Source of the DNA: Fulvivirga sp.
GTDB lineage: Bacteria; Bacteroidota; Bacteroidia; Cytophagales; Cyclobacteriaceae
Assembly (NCBI GenBank): GCA_028280565.1
Contig: JANQLQ010000272.1
Span: 1-56,316 of the forward strand
Direction of reading: 5' to 3'
Length of the DNA stretch: 56,316 nt
Shown here: positions 1-10,600 of the stretch, one piece after another
Position numbering within the stretch: the first letter of the stretch is position 1
Layout: every line of letters begins with the position of its first letter
Notes under the pieces: model-generated
The model's input: the letters and a program-made list of their open reading frames with translations, nothing else
What the model was told of the DNA's origin: nothing
The model's database searches: none
Made by a program: the position numbers and the translations under genes

Positions 1-3000
1 CTGGACGATGTGCCCTTGAATGCCACATTGGAGGTTAGAAGCCCCGAGGAGTTCGTGGCCTTGCCATCCAACATACTTAAAGCAATGCAGTACGACCAGC
101 CCAAAGATGCCCATGTATTCCCCTTTCCGATAGGCCATCGATGGAGAGATGTGGTTTTCGAAACAGGATGTCTTTCGGTCGATAACCAGGACGAGGTGAT
201 GCCCCTGCTGGGAACCAATTTTAGAGAATATGACCAAAGCGCATGGTTTGTCTTCAAAACGGATGATTATAACGATGCTCTTCGTATCCAACTCAACGCC
301 TTGAGTGATTTTAAAGACATCAATAAAGTCGGTTATCGGCTGTACCGGGGAGATGCCCGCACTTTACCGATCAATAGCCTGGTACTGGAAGAAGAAGCCA
401 TTTTTGAACGTATCACACGCTCACGATTCCTGGTGGAGGTACCCTTTTCCGATAATGCTTGTAACCTGGAGGATGAGGCTTTCTATTCTATACAACTATT
501 CTTTTATAAAAACTATGAAAACAGGTTCATCCTTAGCATTCATGACCTGGGAACGGCTCCAACACAGGGTGCTGACCCGCTCAACCCTGTAACACTGGGA
601 GCTTTACCGAAATCCGATACTCCTCCCGTATTGAATGATTTTGGCGGTGTACTCGTTCCTGGGGGTACTCGCACGGCTGTCAGTAACTATTTTGCCTGTA
701 ACGCTTACATGATCGATCAGCCTGCTTGCCCGGTGCTTCCCGGCCTGGGGTACTACCTGGCGGCCAGCGACACCTTTGATCTCAACCAATGGTACTCATT
801 TTCATTTGATGAAGACGTGAACTTCTGGGTAAACAATAATGGCCGGGGATCCAAGTATTTCAGGTTATACCAAGGGGATGTACAACAGGCGTGTGTTGCA
901 GGGCAGACCATCGATCTCATTCATGAATCGACGGGAAGGTTTGGCGCTTTTCGTGGGGTTTGCGTATCGGCAGGAGAGTACAGCCTGCAAGTTTTGGGTA
1001 CCTCCTATGAAGAAGATGTCCTTTCCTCGGAATCAAACTTGGGCCGGGAAAATGATCTTGAATTTTATGTGATGACATTGCAGCAGTCGCACCAATTCAA
1101 CCTAAGCGCTGCGGATAGGATAGAAAAGATCAATTTTGACCAAACCACCGGTACGTGGTTCCCGCTCATGGATAGCCTGGATTACCTTGGTACGCCGGAT
1201 ACGCTGGGCTGTGCCCCCACAGTGCTTCCCGCGGGTCCATTGTGCGATGAAAGCGAGGTCATCCAAGGGGCTGTTTACAGGACTATAAACATCGATCGAC
1301 CCGGCGAGCTTTTCATTAGCAACACCTCGCCGTTCAGGCACCGGTTTTACAGGGGAGATGCTGCTGCCCTGGCAACTGGCTTTACCCCCGCTGATGAAAT
1401 TGTCTTTACGGACGACCTCACCAGTGGAAATTGCTTTACAACCCTGCTGCCCGGTACTTCTAATTTCTGCGTTACCCCCGGTATATACACGCTGGTGTCC
1501 CTGGGAGTTAGTTCCAATGTAGGTGCTGTAAGCGCCCCGGTGTTCACTTTCTTTGGCCAGCCCGGTGGCACTCCCCAATTTACAGACCCGGCCTCCCCCG
1601 AAGATCTTGGAGATATAACCGCAGCATTGATCGCTGGCGAAACGGTGCAGGGTTCCTCCACTTTCATCACTTGTGAAAGCAATCCGCTCGTCATAGACGG
1701 TGAGGCACCTTGCAGGCCTCGTCATGACAAATTATTCTTTCGGCAGTTCTTTCTCAACTCCCCTCAACTGGTCCAGGTAACGGGAAGTCCCCACGCCGGT
1801 GCTGCCACCTCCCCGTCCATTAGGCTATACCAGGGGAAGGTGAGTGAGGGGATCGAAACCCTCGTTCGACACGATCCTGCCCTGTCAAATGATGGTAGGA
1901 ATGGCTGCAAGCACGGTTCGTCCGGCCGCTCCCCGCAGTGGACGTCGAACCTGGACCTTTGTGATCCAAAGCCGCTACCGCCGGGGTGGTATACTGTCGT
2001 ATACTACGCCAGCGGCGGCAGTTATGACGGGATGACGGACGAATATTACATTCGTAGTGCGGCGCGTTTCAGCAATAACATAAGCATAAGAAGGGTAAGC
2101 CCCGGGGGCGCTTTGACCAGCACATTCAACAGGCCCCACCTTGCATCGGGTGAAGGTGAGCTTTCCTGGGAAAGAGACCAGCAGACCCCTGGGGCCTATC
2201 CTTTGTTTAGCAAAACCTACACGTTTGCCGAAGCTACGTTGAATGAATGCCTCCCCGATGCACCTGCTGTCAGCGGGTTCCAGGATTTTCCCGAGGGGTA
2301 CAACCGGGTGACGTACTACACTTTCAACATCAAGTACAATTCCTTTGCAAGGTTTTCCGGGTATAGAAAGGGAGAGGTCTATCCTTTTGATGTACGGCAG
2401 GATTCAACAAGCCTTAAGATCGGTGGTCCAAATCGTGTAGAGCCACTTTCTCCATGTGCCGGGGGCCACGAATACTGTAACCTGCTTCCGGGTGTTTATA
2501 CACTGGTGGTGTATTCCAGGGACGGGGATCGCAGGGTCCGTCCTTCTGCCTATATCGACAAAGTACTGGATTCGAGGTTTGACTTTGCCAGGCAAGCCTA
2601 TGACCTGGGGGAAATAGAAGGGAACGCCAAGCCGCAATTTATGAATATGGGCGACCTTTTTATCCCTCACCCTACCTATCCCGGGCGGGCCTGGACCAAT
2701 GATTTCTTTTCCTGTAAGACGGGAGCATCTTCCAGCGATCCTCGCTGGACCAATGGACTTGAGCCTCCGCTGGACTATTGCCATTCTGTTGCTGCCGTAG
2801 ATGAAGATCACTATCCCCCGGCAATAAACAAAGCCCACCGGACCCTCAGGAAAAACCTCTGGTATTCCTTCGTGGTAGACGGTCCGGGGATGGTAAGTGT
2901 CAGTGTTTTTAACATGACCAAAGGCAAGGGGGGGTTCAACCCCTACGATCCCAGCATCCAGGAATTAATAGAAAATTTCAACCCGTTCGAATTCGACAAG

Positions 3001-6000
3001 ATCATCGACGCACTTTTCCCGGGCCCTAGCTTTCAATATCCTTTTGCAGTGTATACCGATGAGAACGTCACCGGCGACTTATCCTATGAGCAGCTCATGG
3101 CCTTGTCCCAGGTGGATACCACTGAAAATCTCGAGGCAGGATTTATTGGGAACAATGCCGTTATCGGGGGCCTTATCCCACGTTGCCTCAACTCCGAAAG
3201 AACGGTTTCGTGGAATATTGACCCTTGTCCTGTCAAAAGGAAAAGGCGGTACTACGTGGTGGTAGAAAACTACGAAACCATGCTGCCGAACAGCCAGGTA
3301 GAGCTGGCAGTGACCTTTAGGCCCGTAGCTGCGACCCCCTCTGAAAATGATTTGATCGCCAACGCTTTTCATGTGAATAGCGATAGTGACCCGTTTATGA
3401 CAGAACGACTTACAGGAGGGATCTACGAGGGTACCCCTTCTACCTTTACATGTGCTACTCGTGATGAATACGATCAAAATGCATGCGGACAAACGACGAT
3501 CTGGTATAGGTTTGAATCCGATGTAGCGGGGAAAGTACGGCTCAACTACAGCATTGACACCTTGACCACGCGCGCCGCTGCCAATGAAATAACACTGTAT
3601 CGCGAAATAGAAGCCGGTAGCCCGGAAGGGTTACTCAACATCCCGCTGGAAGATATTCCCGGTAGCGATTGGGTAGAAGGATGCCTTACCCGTGGGGTAT
3701 ACTACTTTACCCTAACAGGGTGTTTCCCAACGGCTTTGCCTGTTACACCTCGCATTTCCCTGGTACCGGAAGCAGGAGACCTGTGCAGTAATCCTGCCCT
3801 GGCTGTAGTGGATGTTAAAAACCAGCGTATTGATATCCCCTTGGATATTAATTGTCATTCCTGGGGAGGGGATTTTGGCGAAGATAACTTCACGAATACA
3901 GCCTGTATCTTCGAAGATGGCTCTTCTTCCGGCCTACCGCTGGAGTTCAAAGATCCGTTAAAGGTGAAATCGTCCTGGTTCAAATTTTCCGTAGGAGATA
4001 TCGGCAAATCCAACCTGACTTTTGAATTCGGTGGTTTCAATAGCAGTGGCGACCAGTTTGTTGGATTAAGTGACCTGGCATTCCGGGTGTTCACCGGGTC
4101 GTGCGGCTCTATGACCAGTATTGGCTGCAGTAGCAAGCAAACAACAGGATTTACACTGGACTGTATGCCGGCAAATACCGAGTATTACGTGCAGGTGACG
4201 GCTCCCATCTTTGCCCAGGGGGTGGTAACGATGTCACTTACCGCTACGAATCCGTCTGATCCTACTTGTACTCCACCGGATTTCAACAAAGTGATTGCCG
4301 AATTTGACTCCGAAAACCAATGCCAGGAAATAGAGGTGTGCTTTAACAACTTATCTACACAAGGGGAGGAGATCTCCTACCTGTGGGATTTTGGAGATGG
4401 TTCACCGCTCTCCGAAGAAATAGCCCCTTGCCATATTTACCCGGGATCGCCAACGGCGGAAAGTTACGAGGTAAAACTAAAAGTTCGCAACCAGGCACTA
4501 AACAGGGAAGACAGTGTTACCAAAACGATCATAACCTACCCCTCCATTACACCGGTGATCGAATGGGCTCCACAGGCAGTGGCGGCATCCAAAACTGTCG
4601 AGGTAGGCACTCCTGTTGATTTTAGAGCCACGGTAGACCCCGTAACGGACCTGTCGGCGGTAGTGTTTGAATGGAATTTTGGGAATGATAAACTCTATTT
4701 TGATCCTACTGACTCTGCCATTGTCCTTAATAATCAGCAACATCCAAAAGGGATCATCTATGACCTGGCAGACTCAGGCCGGCAAGTGGTGAGACTTTCC
4801 ACGTTCAACCAGGGGTGTGAAACCTTCGCCAGTGATACACTTACCGTTGTGCTCCCGTCTTCCAGCCTTGAAATTATGGCGGTTGTAGATCCTGTCGATT
4901 GCTTTGGACAGTCTACCGGGAGTATCGACCTTACTGTCACAGGTGGCAAGGCGCCTTACCAGTTTGATTGGGGCTTTAGCCAGGACGAAGATCTTGATAG
5001 CCTGGTAGCAGGGACTTATCCCGTGACGGTAACTGATGCGATAGGTACGACTTTGGAAGAGACTTTTGTGGTTGACGAACCTGCCGAGATCGAGGTTACC
5101 GCCGAGATTATCCCGGTAAGCTGTCCCGAAAGCAGCGATGGAAGCATAGACCTTACCGTTAGTGGGGGTGTTGCGCCTTATGGCATAGCTTGGAGTAATG
5201 ATCAGACGTCTGAAGATTTGACAGGGCTTACTGCGGGTGATTACACGGTTTTGATCACGGACAGTAATGGATGTACCATAGAAGAAACCTACGCGGTTGG
5301 GCTTCCTATGGATCCACTGGTAGTTACTGTCGAGGTAGAGAATGCGTCATGTGGTGGAGATTGTACGGGAAAAGCCGCATTGATCATTGCCGGGGGCACT
5401 GGACCTTACCAGGTCACCTGGGATGACGATTCAACCGGCCTAATAAGGACAGGCCTATGCGAGGGGATATACACATTTACAGTACAAGATAGTGCCGGGT
5501 GTTCTTCCGGTGGAGAAGCAGTTATTGGGATAGAAGATCTGCCTGTAGTGACCCTCCCGGAGAAGATACATGCCTGTGAAGGAGACCAGGCCCTACTGGA
5601 CGCCGGCAGCCCGGGAGCCTATTATTTATGGTCTACAGGAGATACAACACGGCAAATTTTGGTTTCGGAGCCGGGAGTCTATGCTGTACAGGTGTCAAAC
5701 TCAGACAGTACGGCGTGTAGTGAAGCCATTAGCATAGCAGGATTTGACCAGGGAACGCGTGGAGATGGTAAGCCAGTATTACAGGAAAGGAGCGACCCGG
5801 AAAAGGCATTGGGTCAACCGGATGCCGCAGACATAGAGATTGACTATGTTTCCCTGGGCTTTGGGGGCAGCATAACCCTGCATTTTGACCTTCCCATAAG
5901 GGATCGGCCAGGTAACGATTTTAAGGTCTTCGAGACCAGTGAAGGAAATCCCACGTTCGAAGAATTCCCGGAAGAGGCAGATGTTTATGTTTCGGTGAAT

Positions 6001-7620
6001 GGCATTGACTTTGTACGAGTAGGAAGGGCTACGGTAGATCATTCGCCAGGGGATAATCAATTCGACCTGGCAGCCTTGGGGCTCGATTCTATCCACTACA
6101 TCAAAGTAACAGACCGGACAGACAAGGACAGCCCCCGCTTCGGGGGGCATCACGATGGTTTCGACCTGGACGGCATAGGCCTGCTCAATTGTATTGGCAT
6201 CCCCGGGTGTACCGTTACGGCTTCTACCGAGGTGTTCTTCCATAGCGAACCGGGATCGGTATTGCCCGAAATAAGCATGATCTGCCCGGGAGAGCAGCTT
6301 TCCCTTAATGCTGGAGGAGAAGGATTGAGCTACCTGTGGTCTACCGGTGAAACCACCAGCACGATTTCGGTAAGCAGTGGCGGGCAGTACACCGTCGACA
6401 TTTCAGATCCCTATGGATGTGGCACGCGATCAGACAAGATAGCGGTAGGTGAGGTGATGACCTGTGGGGGACCTGCATTTATTTCCGGTAAAGTAATAGT
6501 AGATAACCATTGGCAAACCGTGGAACTACCGAGGACGTACCAGTCTCCGGTCATTGTAGCTACTCCTGCATATACCGAGGATCAGCCGCCCGCAGTAACC
6601 CGGGTACGCCATGTTAGTGGAAGTACATTCGAGATACGGTTACAAAACCCACAAGAAGCTGCGCTCCCGCCTACCCTGGTATACTATGTGGTCGTTGAAG
6701 AAGGAGTTTACCAGCAAAACACACATGGCATTGCCATGGAGGCTGGAAAAATGTTGTCCACACGAACCGATAGGGTGAGTGACTGGAAAGGAGAATCGAT
6801 CCAACCTGCCAATCATTACCAGCACCTGGTGGTATTGGGCCAGGTGATGACTGCTGAAGATCACGACTGGTCAACATTTTGGTCTAGGGGGCATAACAGG
6901 GACACCCCCGCAGCGCTTGATGACTTGCGCATCAGCAAGCACGTAGGGGCGGACAATGACAAGAATCGCGAAAATGAGACACTAGGATATATCTTTCTTG
7001 AAGCAGGACAGTACAGCTGGGATAACCTAGCACTTACCACGGAAAGGGGAGACAGGACCATAGGAGGTATTGAAAATAACCCGGCGTATACCTACCCCTT
7101 GGATTGGAATGTAATAAATATTGACGCCCATACGGCGGTGACCAGCATAACCGGGATAGCGGACAATGACGGGGGATGGGGCGTGATCTACGATGGCGGT
7201 CTCTCTTCCGAATTCCTCGACCTGGCCATTGATGAAGACCAGCTAAAAGATACGGAACGTCAACACGACTTTGAGATGCTGGGCTACCTCGTATTTGGAA
7301 GCCATAAAGATACGTATAGCCAAATGTCAGCCGCGGCTCGCGTCCATGCCAACCGGGTGAACATCTACCCGAATGCATCTACTACCGGGAGATTTAACGT
7401 AGCCATTGTGCCATTCCAAGAACAAGAGGTTCCTGCTCCTGCTATGGAGATCTATGTGGAAGTATTTGAAACCACGGGTAAACCGCTGGGAGACTATCGT
7501 TTTCAAGGGTATGGAACCCATAAGGTTGATCTTTCCGGCCAACCCGGCGGCTATTATTTCTTGAGAATGAACATCGGCGGAGAAGTACAATATCATAAGG
7601 TCCTGGTCCAAAATAAATAA
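1..7620 (+). CDS. Giant mosaic secreted protein, T9SS cargo (5' end outside window)
   Basis: The frame is open to base 1 with no stop and no signal peptide, so the true start lies upstream; residue numbers here count from the GTG at base 10. Residues ~1-1240 hold about seven divergent beta-sandwich modules resembling pre-peptidase C-terminal domains, each with an 'LYxGD' strand, a cysteine, and an ending such as 'PGVYTLV'. A PKD domain ('WDFGDGSP') starts near residue 1458. Three SprB-like repeats follow (~1618-1850, each with 'SGGxAPYxxxW' and 'GxYTVxxTDxxGC' patterns), then Ig-like segments with 'YLWSTGxTT'. A beta-rich domain near 2150-2300 begins 'GPAFISGKV'. A T9SS type-A sorting domain starts near residue 2448 ('VNIYPNAS', with Ala in place of the usual second Pro) and runs to the last residue. 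By family knowledge this is a cell-surface or released adhesin-like protein; its ligand is unknown. It is the first visible gene of a four-gene operon. Confidence 0.9.
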   Translation: MDDVPLNATLEVRSPEEFVALPSNILKAMQYDQPKDAHVFPFPIGHRWRDVVFETGCLSVDNQDEVMPLLGTNFREYDQSAWFVFKTDDYNDALRIQLNALSDFKDINKVGYRLYRGDARTLPINSLVLEEEAIFERITRSRFLVEVPFSDNACNLEDEAFYSIQLFFYKNYENRFILSIHDLGTAPTQGADPLNPVTLGALPKSDTPPVLNDFGGVLVPGGTRTAVSNYFACNAYMIDQPACPVLPGLGYYLAASDTFDLNQWYSFSFDEDVNFWVNNNGRGSKYFRLYQGDVQQACVAGQTIDLIHESTGRFGAFRGVCVSAGEYSLQVLGTSYEEDVLSSESNLGRENDLEFYVMTLQQSHQFNLSAADRIEKINFDQTTGTWFPLMDSLDYLGTPDTLGCAPTVLPAGPLCDESEVIQGAVYRTINIDRPGELFISNTSPFRHRFYRGDAAALATGFTPADEIVFTDDLTSGNCFTTLLPGTSNFCVTPGIYTLVSLGVSSNVGAVSAPVFTFFGQPGGTPQFTDPASPEDLGDITAALIAGETVQGSSTFITCESNPLVIDGEAPCRPRHDKLFFRQFFLNSPQLVQVTGSPHAGAATSPSIRLYQGKVSEGIETLVRHDPALSNDGRNGCKHGSSGRSPQWTSNLDLCDPKPLPPGWYTVVYYASGGSYDGMTDEYYIRSAARFSNNISIRRVSPGGALTSTFNRPHLASGEGELSWERDQQTPGAYPLFSKTYTFAEATLNECLPDAPAVSGFQDFPEGYNRVTYYTFNIKYNSFARFSGYRKGEVYPFDVRQDSTSLKIGGPNRVEPLSPCAGGHEYCNLLPGVYTLVVYSRDGDRRVRPSAYIDKVLDSRFDFARQAYDLGEIEGNAKPQFMNMGDLFIPHPTYPGRAWTNDFFSCKTGASSSDPRWTNGLEPPLDYCHSVAAVDEDHYPPAINKAHRTLRKNLWYSFVVDGPGMVSVSVFNMTKGKGGFNPYDPSIQELIENFNPFEFDKIIDALFPGPSFQYPFAVYTDENVTGDLSYEQLMALSQVDTTENLEAGFIGNNAVIGGLIPRCLNSERTVSWNIDPCPVKRKRRYYVVVENYETMLPNSQVELAVTFRPVAATPSENDLIANAFHVNSDSDPFMTERLTGGIYEGTPSTFTCATRDEYDQNACGQTTIWYRFESDVAGKVRLNYSIDTLTTRAAANEITLYREIEAGSPEGLLNIPLEDIPGSDWVEGCLTRGVYYFTLTGCFPTALPVTPRISLVPEAGDLCSNPALAVVDVKNQRIDIPLDINCHSWGGDFGEDNFTNTACIFEDGSSSGLPLEFKDPLKVKSSWFKFSVGDIGKSNLTFEFGGFNSSGDQFVGLSDLAFRVFTGSCGSMTSIGCSSKQTTGFTLDCMPANTEYYVQVTAPIFAQGVVTMSLTATNPSDPTCTPPDFNKVIAEFDSENQCQEIEVCFNNLSTQGEEISYLWDFGDGSPLSEEIAPCHIYPGSPTAESYEVKLKVRNQALNREDSVTKTIITYPSITPVIEWAPQAVAASKTVEVGTPVDFRATVDPVTDLSAVVFEWNFGNDKLYFDPTDSAIVLNNQQHPKGIIYDLADSGRQVVRLSTFNQGCETFASDTLTVVLPSSSLEIMAVVDPVDCFGQSTGSIDLTVTGGKAPYQFDWGFSQDEDLDSLVAGTYPVTVTDAIGTTLEETFVVDEPAEIEVTAEIIPVSCPESSDGSIDLTVSGGVAPYGIAWSNDQTSEDLTGLTAGDYTVLITDSNGCTIEETYAVGLPMDPLVVTVEVENASCGGDCTGKAALIIAGGTGPYQVTWDDDSTGLIRTGLCEGIYTFTVQDSAGCSSGGEAVIGIEDLPVVTLPEKIHACEGDQALLDAGSPGAYYLWSTGDTTRQILVSEPGVYAVQVSNSDSTACSEAISIAGFDQGTRGDGKPVLQERSDPEKALGQPDAADIEIDYVSLGFGGSITLHFDLPIRDRPGNDFKVFETSEGNPTFEEFPEEADVYVSVNGIDFVRVGRATVDHSPGDNQFDLAALGLDSIHYIKVTDRTDKDSPRFGGHHDGFDLDGIGLLNCIGIPGCTVTASTEVFFHSEPGSVLPEISMICPGEQLSLNAGGEGLSYLWSTGETTSTISVSSGGQYTVDISDPYGCGTRSDKIAVGEVMTCGGPAFISGKVIVDNHWQTVELPRTYQSPVIVATPAYTEDQPPAVTRVRHVSGSTFEIRLQNPQEAALPPTLVYYVVVEEGVYQQNTHGIAMEAGKMLSTRTDRVSDWKGESIQPANHYQHLVVLGQVMTAEDHDWSTFWSRGHNRDTPAALDDLRISKHVGADNDKNRENETLGYIFLEAGQYSWDNLALTTERGDRTIGGIENNPAYTYPLDWNVINIDAHTAVTSITGIADNDGGWGVIYDGGLSSEFLDLAIDEDQLKDTERQHDFEMLGYLVFGSHKDTYSQMSAAARVHANRVNIYPNASTTGRFNVAIVPFQEQEVPAPAMEIYVEVFETTGKPLGDYRFQGYGTHKVDLSGQPGGYYFLRMNIGGEVQYHKVLVQNK

Positions 7621-7629
7621 CAAGCTATT

Positions 7630-10600
7630 ATGAAAACACCAGTTTGTACCTATACATTTTTGCTCACCCTGTCCTTGCTGGTGACCGACCGGTCCGGGGT
7701 GTATGCGCAGTTACGATCGGGGATCATTGATGTTTCCAATGACATTTTACAGGTGGACCCTTCTATTGCAGGGATAAGCCAGTTAGAGGATATCGAGCCG
7801 GTGGCCATCAATGACCTGGGGTGGATCGTAGGGCATTACCCTACACCGGGAGGTGAAAACCAGCTATTCGTCAGGATACCCGAAGAAGATAGCCTGTACA
7901 CTGCCCTTGGCGAAGCCAGGGTGATGCTGGTTACATCTGGCGTTGGGCTGACTGCTGCCGGTATTAGCAATAACAGGACCATCATTTATAATGTCACGGA
8001 TCCGGTAACATCCAATGTTACAGGGCTGTATCGCCTGTTTAATGAAGCCACCGGACGCTATGAAGCAGGGGTGGGAGCTGAGCACTTCCAGTTTAAAGAT
8101 ATCTCGGGGTCGTGGGTGGCGGCTGACGTATACATTGGGAGGCAAGGCGTGACCCTTCCTCCCAATGAGTTCTGTCCTTTTTTTGCAGATCTTGGCGCAT
8201 CCTTCAGCCCAGGAAACCTTGTCCGCGCGATGGTTTTTAATATAGAGGGTGGCGGCCCCGGATCTGCCTTGTCCATAGCCTTCCAGGAGGCTGAGTTATG
8301 TAACTTGAGTTCGAGGGCTTACGCGGTAAAGGCATCGGCATCGGGTGATCTGCGTTATGTTGTAGGCGAAAGCTTTGGCAGGGGGCGGGGAGATGAACGG
8401 TTTGCCAGTGCTCGCGCCATGGTCTACAGCCAGGAAGTTGGCAACGCTTTTAGGGTCACCGAAATGTTAGGGGGTACCCCGGGACAGATCAGGGCGGTAA
8501 ATACCATAGGTGAAATTGCCGGTACCTGGTTTACGCCAGTCAATAGCCAGGTGCCTAACTCGCAGAGAGGATTTAAAACCGCGATCGGGTGCCTGGATCC
8601 CCAGGGAGATCAATTGCCCTTTTCCGATATCTACCCGGATCGCTCTGTCCTTCCCAATGGTATCAATGACGATGGCCTTACCGTAGGGAACTACCTGTAT
8701 GGCGACCCGCCACAGTTGAGAACGTTCCTTTTTGAAGCACTCACCTGTTACGACACCTCTCCCCGGCCGGTAGGGGACAATGGACGTGTGGATACCCTGG
8801 ACCTGGCATTAACTTTTAAAGACCTGACCCAACTGGCCCGGCAGCGTGTAGGGATCAACGGATGGCAGCGGCTTAGCACTGCTAAAGATATCAACAACCA
8901 TAATCAAATTATTGGCCGTGGAATAGGACCCGACGGAAATATACGCGCCTATCTTTTTGGTTTTAATCCTTGTGAGCTGGCGGGGGTGAGAGGGCTTTAC
9001 CCGAAAGGCAACTTGGACCCGGTCAATCCCTCGAGCATGGCTTTTTACCAGGGGTTGCATGACCGTTTAAGCACCATTTGGCAAGACCCCGGGTATTTTA
9101 CAGGCCCAAAAGATTATGAACCGCTTACCGGCATTTTTCCTGACAATGACGCGCTGGAAGGGGAAGGCACCGAACAAGGCTGGTACGTGAATGAGACTGC
9201 GGCGTACGGCCCGGGAGGGACAGCCACTTTATTGACCAATATAAGTCCCGTCTACGCTAACCAGGCGAATCATGTGATCGAGACCAATTTTTTCCCGGTA
9301 CTTACGGAGAGTATTTACAAGGAAGCGTACCTCTCTTTCAAAGTATGGTCACACCAGGAAAAAGGGATATATGACCATGTCAAGATAGAAGTTAAAGATA
9401 TTGGGGAAAATAAATGGTCGCCCCTGGCCTATATCTCGGGATCCTATGATCCAAGTGCGGACTATTCGAACCTCAACGATGTGTTTTCGAATGACCCCGG
9501 CGCAGGCTGGGCCAATTACTTCATTGACCTGTCGCTCTACATCAATAGGGAGGTTCAGCTAAGGTTCAGCTTTGTCAGCGATGTGTGCGTGGCCGGTGAT
9601 GGTGTCCTGTTCAAGGATTTTGGTCTCTTTGGGATCTCGGAAGCGATCCAGCATGCAGAATTTGCCAGGTTCTTGGGTGAGGGAACGACTGCTAACCTGG
9701 TGGAAGAAGTGCCCTCGGCTGTCCGGGAATCGATCGAAGTGGGGCTGGGGGGCACGATTGTCGTTGGAGGAGGGGTAGCTACGGCCGGGCTCATTAATAC
9801 TGCGGTAGGCACAGGCACGGCGCCTGCTATAGGCCTCGCCCCGGGCGTGGGAATCGTAGTAGCCATCGTGGCTACAGGGGTTATTGTTTACTATGCCTAT
9901 AAGTCCCTTTCTGGGCCACAGCCAGCTTCATCTATCATCTTTAGCGCCAGCCCAACGGCTTTAGCAGCAGACCCTAACCTGGGGATCTACCTCGATCACA
10001 AAAAACAGGTCTTTTTCGATGGTTTTTGGATGACGGACCAAATGTCAAAAGAACCCGTAGAACGTACATTGATCTATGGTACGATCATCAATGGATTAGA
10101 ATCCGTGAGAAGTACGGCCATTGGGGCCAACGAGGATGACCCCGTATACCTCCCTTCTTTTACGGATGTCAATACCAAAGAGATCACGCTGGTATTCCCA
10201 ACAGAAACAGATCTTATCCTGGACCAGAACAATGTTCGTTTTTGGCTCAAGCGCCTATTCTCTGAAATGGCCCTGTTCACCGACGAGCTTCAAATTGTCC
10301 CTTATGTTCACAATACCTACACGGGGGAATACATTAAAATAACTACTCCCACGGAGATTGGGGCAGAAACGGATTTCTTTTATGCCTACGGTATGGCACA
10401 GGCTGCCCTCGATGTTGCGGATAATATATGGTCTGGCGCACAGGCAGCCCCTCGTGAAGATGAAAATACCATCCCCGCGACTGATATCACCATTCCCACT
10501 GCCGGGGATATCGTGCTGGACGATACCTGTAATGAAGACCCATCGGAAAACATTAAAGATAAGGGCGATAACACGCCGGAAACGGAGGCCGAGCCTAAAT

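Noticed and set aside
1102-1725. 207-codon minus-strand open frame
   Set aside because: It lies wholly inside the first giant gene, has no recognisable domain, and its composition is that of an antisense shadow of a GC-richer gene.
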